A stretch of DNA of 64,000 bases. Source: Neoscytalidium dimidiatum. Its lineage: Eukaryota > Ascomycota > Dothideomycetes > Botryosphaeriales > Botryosphaeriaceae. The stretch spans positions 2,728,001 through 2,792,000 of the forward strand of contig CM074695.1 of NCBI GenBank assembly GCA_037367355.1. The letters are read 5' to 3'. Below are positions 58,997 through 64,000 of the stretch, in pieces. Under the pieces are notes generated by a model. The model was not told the DNA's origin, made no database searches, and worked only from the letters and a program-made list of their open reading frames with translations. A program made the position numbers and the translations under genes. The first letter of the stretch is position 1, and the number at the start of each line of letters is the position of its first letter.

Positions 58997-59740
58997 GGTC
59001 TCCGGGCAAAGGGAAATGTTATGGTGGCTCGGACGGTTTTGGTGATTTTAAGGAGGGGCCGCCGAATCGATCTGTAAGGGAGTGGACACCGCCTTCCCCT
59101 CGATGACGTAAGCCGGTGGAACACAACTAATCGCATCAAAGAAACCCCGGAATACAGGCAAGCTCTTAATGTTTGAATAGACCTATAAATATGCTTTGTG
59201 TCTCGCGTGGAATACGGGTGGGCATGTCTCGTCCATTTTGGATCTCGACTGCGGCTCCGATGCTGCCCCTATTCCCGGTGGCCCCTGACGAGCTGAACCT
59301 CAGCTGCCAGCGGCGTGCGAGCGAATCCGGTAACCGAAAGATGCTGATCGCGGAGCAAACTGGCCGTGGGTGGTGTGCTTTTAGTAGATGGACGCCGGCC
59401 CATACTTTATCCGGATGGGTCGTCTTTGGCACTGGTCTCGCCCTGCCAGCGGATCGATCTCAACCGTGCCGGTCTGATCTGGTTACGCCTTCAGGTAATA
59501 TATTATCAACTTCCAGGATCTGGCATCCCCCACCGGCCACTCTAAAGCCCTCTTCGAAAGGCTTTGACGGAGTCAAGAAGCTCATGCCAAGTACACATCA
59601 AGTTACGTCCATTAGCTGCGCCTTTCCCTGACCTCAACCCAATGCTGCCTCATTCGGCCCAGAATAGGCGACTTGGGGGGCGCGCCCGCTTTCTCCAGAG
59701 TTTCGGGGAATTACTGGTCCTGTGGTAGTATCAGAAACAA
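58997..59740. other. Gap between HET gene and HET-like pseudogene
   Basis: About 744 bp. A TATAAATA element lies on the plus strand near 59184-59191 without an evident gene behind it. The 152-residue plus frame at 59173-59631 has no family resemblance. Confidence 0.4.
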
Positions 59741-60896
59741 TCAATTGTTTTCGTATGTGGGGCGGTCGCCGGCCTCTGCGATTATTGCATGGGTCGGTAT
59801 TTTTAGAGTTGCAAGGATATACGCACTTGGCCCTCCATTCGCGCCGAAGCACCTGATAACTCCCGGGGCATGCAAGCGGAGAAAATTGTCGCCACAGGTA
59901 TCCACCATGGCGCGACAACACTTTTGAGTCCATGATGGTGGGTCTACCACTAATATCCTGATATATCCAGCGATTATTAACGGCTGCCAGTCTGGATAGC
60001 TCCCGCTGGACGTCCAAGAATTCGCATCGAAAGAATATCCTGAGCGGTTGCCATGACCCTCTTTGACCACATTAGCCTCCAATCGAGCACATAGAGGGGC
60101 GGGGAGGCTGGATTCCACCATGAAAATGTGTTTCGGGAACTCATACGAGCTGTTTTGGGGCGCCCTGTGAACTTGTGCATCAATATTTTCGGGTGTGCTC
60201 CATCTTGGAATCCAAGATGAGAAATTCCATATTCCGCGCGTAGTTGGCAATAAATCAATGTCGTCCGGATTGCGCTCCTTCTGAACGAGATACATTATCG
60301 GTTCCGTATACGTGGTTGCGGCGACTATCGAATAATCCGGGTCCAGGTCCTTGGGCGGAATATCGTTGGCAAAATTTTCCAACACGAGGACCTTGTCTCG
60401 AGGATCCGTGCAAGCGTAGAAACAGGAGCTTCGTAGATAGCTACACAGGTGATACTGTCCGTTATAGGCTCCCAGACGAAGGCGGAGAACACACGGGCCC
60501 GAGCTCGTCAAATGATGCGTGTGATAGCGGAACCAAGTTCAGACCAATGACTGACGAGGACTACAAAGGCTGGGATTCCGGGCCACAGACAGCAACTGCA
60601 TTGAGCAAAATTGCGATCTCCTGCAGAATCAATATTCGCTGAAACTCGGGCTGGGTAGGTAGTTCGCGTATTGTGTCATCCTTAGTTAGCTGAGGTATGT
60701 AGACCACATCGCACCATTTGTTGTTCAGAGACTCGACAGCTCAATCATTGTCCCCATGCTCCTGTCATAATCTCGGAGAGAAATTAATCTCGGAGAGTAT
60801 GCTTGTAACTGCGTCCCGCCGTCTGCGGTCCACAAAATTGCCTTTCTTACCACGTTCGATCAGATCTTCCGGTGTTTTTGAGGCAAAATCCCTCAT
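59741..60896 (-). pseudogene. Decayed HET-domain-like gene
   Basis: The minus strand keeps recognisable pieces of the region downstream of a HET domain. The 3' piece (about 60511-59741) contains CFYACTDPRDKVLVLENFAND, DPDYSI and SSWIPRWS, the usual CTDPRDK..PDYS..SWVPDWS series. Further upstream, in another frame, KWCDVVYIPQLTKDD and ILILQEIAILLNAVAVCGPE (about 60728-60588) are followed by TAG. Still further, RDFASKTPEDLIERGKKG and VDRRRDAV (from 60896) end in TGA, with a second TGA before the next piece. No ATG opens the 3' piece, and no GT-AG intron removes these stops cleanly. The HET domain itself is not visible. I therefore call it a pseudogene, but a badly modelled intron-rich gene is possible. 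Confidence 0.6.
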
Positions 60897-62251
60897 TACG
60901 AGGTCAAACCCAGCAAGCGGAGATCCGCGCTAATCGCAAAACAGTCGGCCCTCGGAAATCTGAGCTGCGAGGAAAAGGTCAAGCCAGGCCTCGGAAGCCG
61001 TCCGTTACTTCCATTTTCTTTCAAATCTCTGGGCCTCCTCGGTGTTCGAATGCTTGCCGCAGGTGGCTAAGAGCATCGAGTAATTCAGGTAGAGGTACTC
61101 ATCGAGATTGAAGCCGCCGGAGTGATGCAAGAGTAGATGGAGTCTTCTGTCTTGGCTGCCCCTTCCGAGCTCCGAATCAACGAAAGTGGGAATAACATGT
61201 CTCTGGTATCACTATCGTTCGGATGGTGATCATTTCCTGTGGCAGCGGTATGTGTTGCTGGTCGGATGGGGGTTCTCCTCAAATTGTGTAAGCACGTCTT
61301 GCAATGGTACAGTGATGTGGCGTTGAGGATGCAGTCTTGAAGGCTTCGAGTTCAACGTGACGGCCTATTGATGATGCGAGCCCTGGTTCGAGGCTGTGCA
61401 ACTCCGCCTCGCAACTTGCACGCGCATGCCGTAAAGCGGAATATCGCCAGTTTTGGCCAGATCAAGAAGACAGCAACTTCAGATTCCGGGCGTGATATGT
61501 CAGCAGCAATACTGCGATCATCATCGTAAGCGACAGATCGGCCGGTATACCGGAGGCAGGAACTTTAGCCTGTTTCATCTTACGAATTGACATCTGGTGT
61601 ATTGACATTTCTCGTTATCATGCCTTGAGCTGATGATAGAGCAATAGGATAGATTTCTGTCCGCTGCGATTTCAGCTGATGGGTCAAGATTGACGGATGT
61701 ACCATGGTGGACTCGAAGAGAGCTGCGGGTTGCCTTGCGATTTCGATTTTCACTTGGCGGGACGAATCCGCAAGCCCTCAACACTTCCCACCAATAGACC
61801 AACTCACAAAAATCCGATCATATATTGTTTTTTTTTTTTGCCAGCTATTTCGCTCCACTTGCATTCAATATATTGACATGGGATGATGACGATCTTCTGC
61901 TACAAATTTCAGGTTGCCCTGAACTATATTCTGGGAATGTCTTAACATGACAAGAGAAGAGAAAGGGAAAAAGGAAGGCCGAGAGGAACACAAATTCAAA
62001 AAAAGAAAAAAAAGGGGGGGAATGAAGAGAAGACGGAAAAATGTAAAATGAAAGGCAGGTAGAGAGAGGGAGGGAGAGAGAGCAAAGAAATAGTTAAAAC
62101 GAGTGAAATTTTGAAAAAGAAAAAAGAGGCAGGACCAGCAACCACAGCCTCGGTGTGAACCAGACACCAAGCGCCGTGTAGTTGTGAGAGATGAGACCAC
62201 CACAGCTGCCGAATGAACGCCCAACGGTTACACGTCAAATGACAAGTTTGT
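60897..62251. other. Intergenic with a polypurine tract
   Basis: About 1.35 kb. No gene is recognisable. It contains a T12 run at 61828-61839 and the polypurine tract listed separately. Confidence 0.45.
61952..62134. repeat. Interrupted polypurine tract
   Basis: About 180 bp in which the plus strand is overwhelmingly A and G, including AAAAAAAAGGGGGGG and GAGAGAGGGAGGGAGAGAGAG, with only scattered pyrimidines. It lies just 3' of the minus-strand hypothetical gene. Confidence 0.8.
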
Positions 62252-63109
62252 TTACTCATGCCTCTTCCTATTCCTCTTGCGAGCATCCGAAATTTCCTTC
62301 CTTCTCCGTGACTTGAAGGTAGGCTTCACAATATCGATATCCGCCTCGAGCTCCGGAGGCTCTGGTTCTTCCAGGATCGTTGTGAGATGCAAAGGATCAT
62401 CACTCTCGGAACTCGAAGATGTAGATTCCGAATAGTCACAGCGATACACTGGCAGTCCGGAGTCATCACGCGCTGCGCTCGAGATGGATTCATTCGAATT
62501 CTCGGGCGAGAGGCCTGGAGGGTATGCGTAGCGGAGATTGTACAACTGGTAGCCGGGACCGATAACCTCCTGACCAGCATATCCATGGGTATTAGAGTCG
62601 ACAAGGCGGTTGGGACTGTCCTCACGTTGCTCTTGATAGAGTGGCAATGTACCGGACTTGGAGCTGTCTGGATAGATAGGCTCCGGGTCTGCGAGAAGAT
62701 CGTAAGGGGACGACGGCTCGTGATAATGGTTTAGAACCTCGTCTATGGAAGGAATCGTGTAAGAGCTGACGTGATTCAGGATGTGTGGGTAGCGTGAACC
62801 TTCAAGGATTATCAGTCTACAGTCCTACATGAATCTACACAGCGGTGAGAAAATTACAGTGGAAGGGGTACAGGATTATATGGTCGGGTAAAGGCCAGTG
62901 GTGGGACTGCAAATGTGTTGGTACAAATTCTCGCGTCGCCCTGAGTGCTTTGTGCAATGGAAACCAGCCTCCTCCAAGACTTTGTCTCAAAACGTACCTC
63001 TGATGTCTCCCACAACGGTAGATGCAACAACATCATCCTCGATGCCGGCAGCCATCATCTCTTGGACCCTGCGGACCTTCTTCGAGGTGTCCTTCCGGCT
63101 TGCCGCCAT
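62252..63109 (-). CDS. Hypothetical protein
   Basis: Proposed exons on the minus strand: 63109-62998 and 62799-62252, with a 198-bp intron, encoding 219 residues. The first exon reads MAASRKDTSKKVRRVQEMMA and continues to TVVGDIRG, which joins SRYPHILNHVSSYTIPSIDE in phase. The C-terminal part is acidic (Ser/Glu/Asp-rich, LEEPEPPELEADIDI) and ends in a strongly basic KSRRRKEISDARKRNRKRHE, possibly a nuclear localisation signal. I do not recognise the family. The long intron and the choice of start are uncertain; an upstream ATG at 63333 opens a separate 92-residue frame with a signal-peptide-like N-terminus that overlaps the first exon in another phase. Confidence 0.5.
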
Positions 63110-64000
63110 GCTAGGCGATGTAGATTGTCGACTGCAGCAGCGTTTCGTTCAATACCGGAGGGACAATTGCCTTGGCTGCTGCAGACCCTGTGGCGTGCCT
63201 CAAGTGCCGCAGCAAGGTTCTCAGGAACCTTCAGAGGGTCAGATGAAGTGGCAGTTGCTGATAAAGAGAAAGCAAAAAGTAGTAATATCAGCACAGACGA
63301 GAGTCTTCTCAGGGATGAGTGGTGTTGATGCATTGGGAAAATGAACAGGTAGATGAAGAAGGAGCGAGATGCTTATAACTTTTTGTGCATCAAACGGCTG
63401 CGACTGTTGGAACAAGGATAGCAACAAAGTCGACGAAAATCTGAAACACTTGGTATTCCTGCAGATGGCAGGGAACAGTGTGGTGTAGTGGAGATACAAA
63501 GTTGGGTTTTGTCATGAAGAGGACAGCAAAGCTGCTTTAAGCATGCTACCTTACGGCTGGATCACGTTCAGCCATCCTGAGCGGTGCCTCTGTTGGCTCG
63601 GCATTCATGGTGTGAGAGGCGCCGAACGGATCTGGGTCTGGCGACGGATTGTCTATATTCAGCTGCAGGAATGCAAACATGTTGGGTACCACACGTGGGC
63701 TAGCGTTTGGAACTGCAGGTACGAGACGGAGCAGGCCCAGAACCTGCAGAACAGCTGGGGGCGATGCGACCCGGGGGCCTTTCTGACCAGTGTTGGGCGA
63801 CAAACGGGCAGCTCAGGGCCGGGGCATCCCAGTACGAGTTTTGAAACACCAGCTCTTTGAGACCCGCATGTCGTGCAAGAAACACCTGAAGCGGCGCGGG
63901 CCGCTTGAGACGTCAGTCAAGGATAGATTATTGACTGAATGACGACTTTGAACTTCCCCTGCCACCAAACGACTTAACACCGACAGCGTCGCCAATATCC
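63110..64000. other. Right edge, unresolved
   Basis: About 890 bp. A minus-strand frame at 63055-63333 starts with ATG and a hydrophobic leader (SVLILLLFAFSLSATATS), which could be a small secreted protein or chance. Minus-strand frames at 63546-63995 are open but non-ATG and could be the end of a gene extending beyond the window. I cannot resolve either. Confidence 0.3.

Noticed and set aside
61392..61402. GGTTCGAGGC resembling a tRNA B box
   Set aside because: No cloverleaf could be drawn with the upstream sequence.
1..64000. CRISPR arrays, prophage or bacterial-style operons
   Set aside because: Spliceosomal introns throughout and no spaced direct repeats of CRISPR type; the window is eukaryotic.

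Overview
The window looks like about 64 kb of nuclear chromosome from a filamentous ascomycete (Pezizomycotina; a Dothideomycetes-like lineage is a guess). Genes are mostly split by short introns of about 47-110 bp with GTANGT-type donors and CT(A/G)A(C/T) branch sites. Both strands are used without operons. The gene content includes a HET-domain gene, Zn2Cys6 and bHLH regulators and several MFS permeases. I found no transposon, rRNA, CRISPR array or convincing tRNA. Exon-intron models were built by hand; in every multi-exon model the phases close in frame, which is the main internal check.

Left part (1-24.7 kb): the 3' end of an unknown gene; a DET1-like histidine phosphatase; a PRKRIP1/DUF1168 protein; then a compact trio of Zn2Cys6 regulator, DAL5-type permease and class IV aminotransferase. 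The permease and aminotransferase share a divergent promoter carrying three CGG-N6-CCG sites. Next come a kinase-fold protein with a degenerate catalytic loop (probable pseudokinase), a large gene-poor stretch with a (CA)41 microsatellite, a DHA1-type drug/polyamine antiporter, and isocitrate lyase of the glyoxylate cycle.

Middle part (24.7-46.3 kb): a protein kinase with a duplicated N-terminal motif; a TRP-like/flavin carrier (FLC) membrane protein; the ribosome-biogenesis helicase HAS1 (11 exons); a DUF1365 protein; a short-chain dehydrogenase ending in AKL, a likely peroxisomal signal; an OTU-family deubiquitinase; a TPMT-like thiol methyltransferase; and a second DHA1-type transporter.

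Right part (46.3-64 kb): a carbon-metabolism neighbourhood with a bHLH regulator, a transaldolase-family enzyme and a 14-exon sugar transporter. The last two are divergent and share a promoter holding an evenly spaced array of CCTGNNCAGG palindromes. Then an F-box protein, a HET-domain protein, a decayed HET-like pseudogene, a 180-bp polypurine tract, and a hypothetical gene near the right edge.

No complete novel defence or mobile system is evident. The strongest leads are the two promoter arrays, the pseudokinase, and the HET gene/pseudogene pair.
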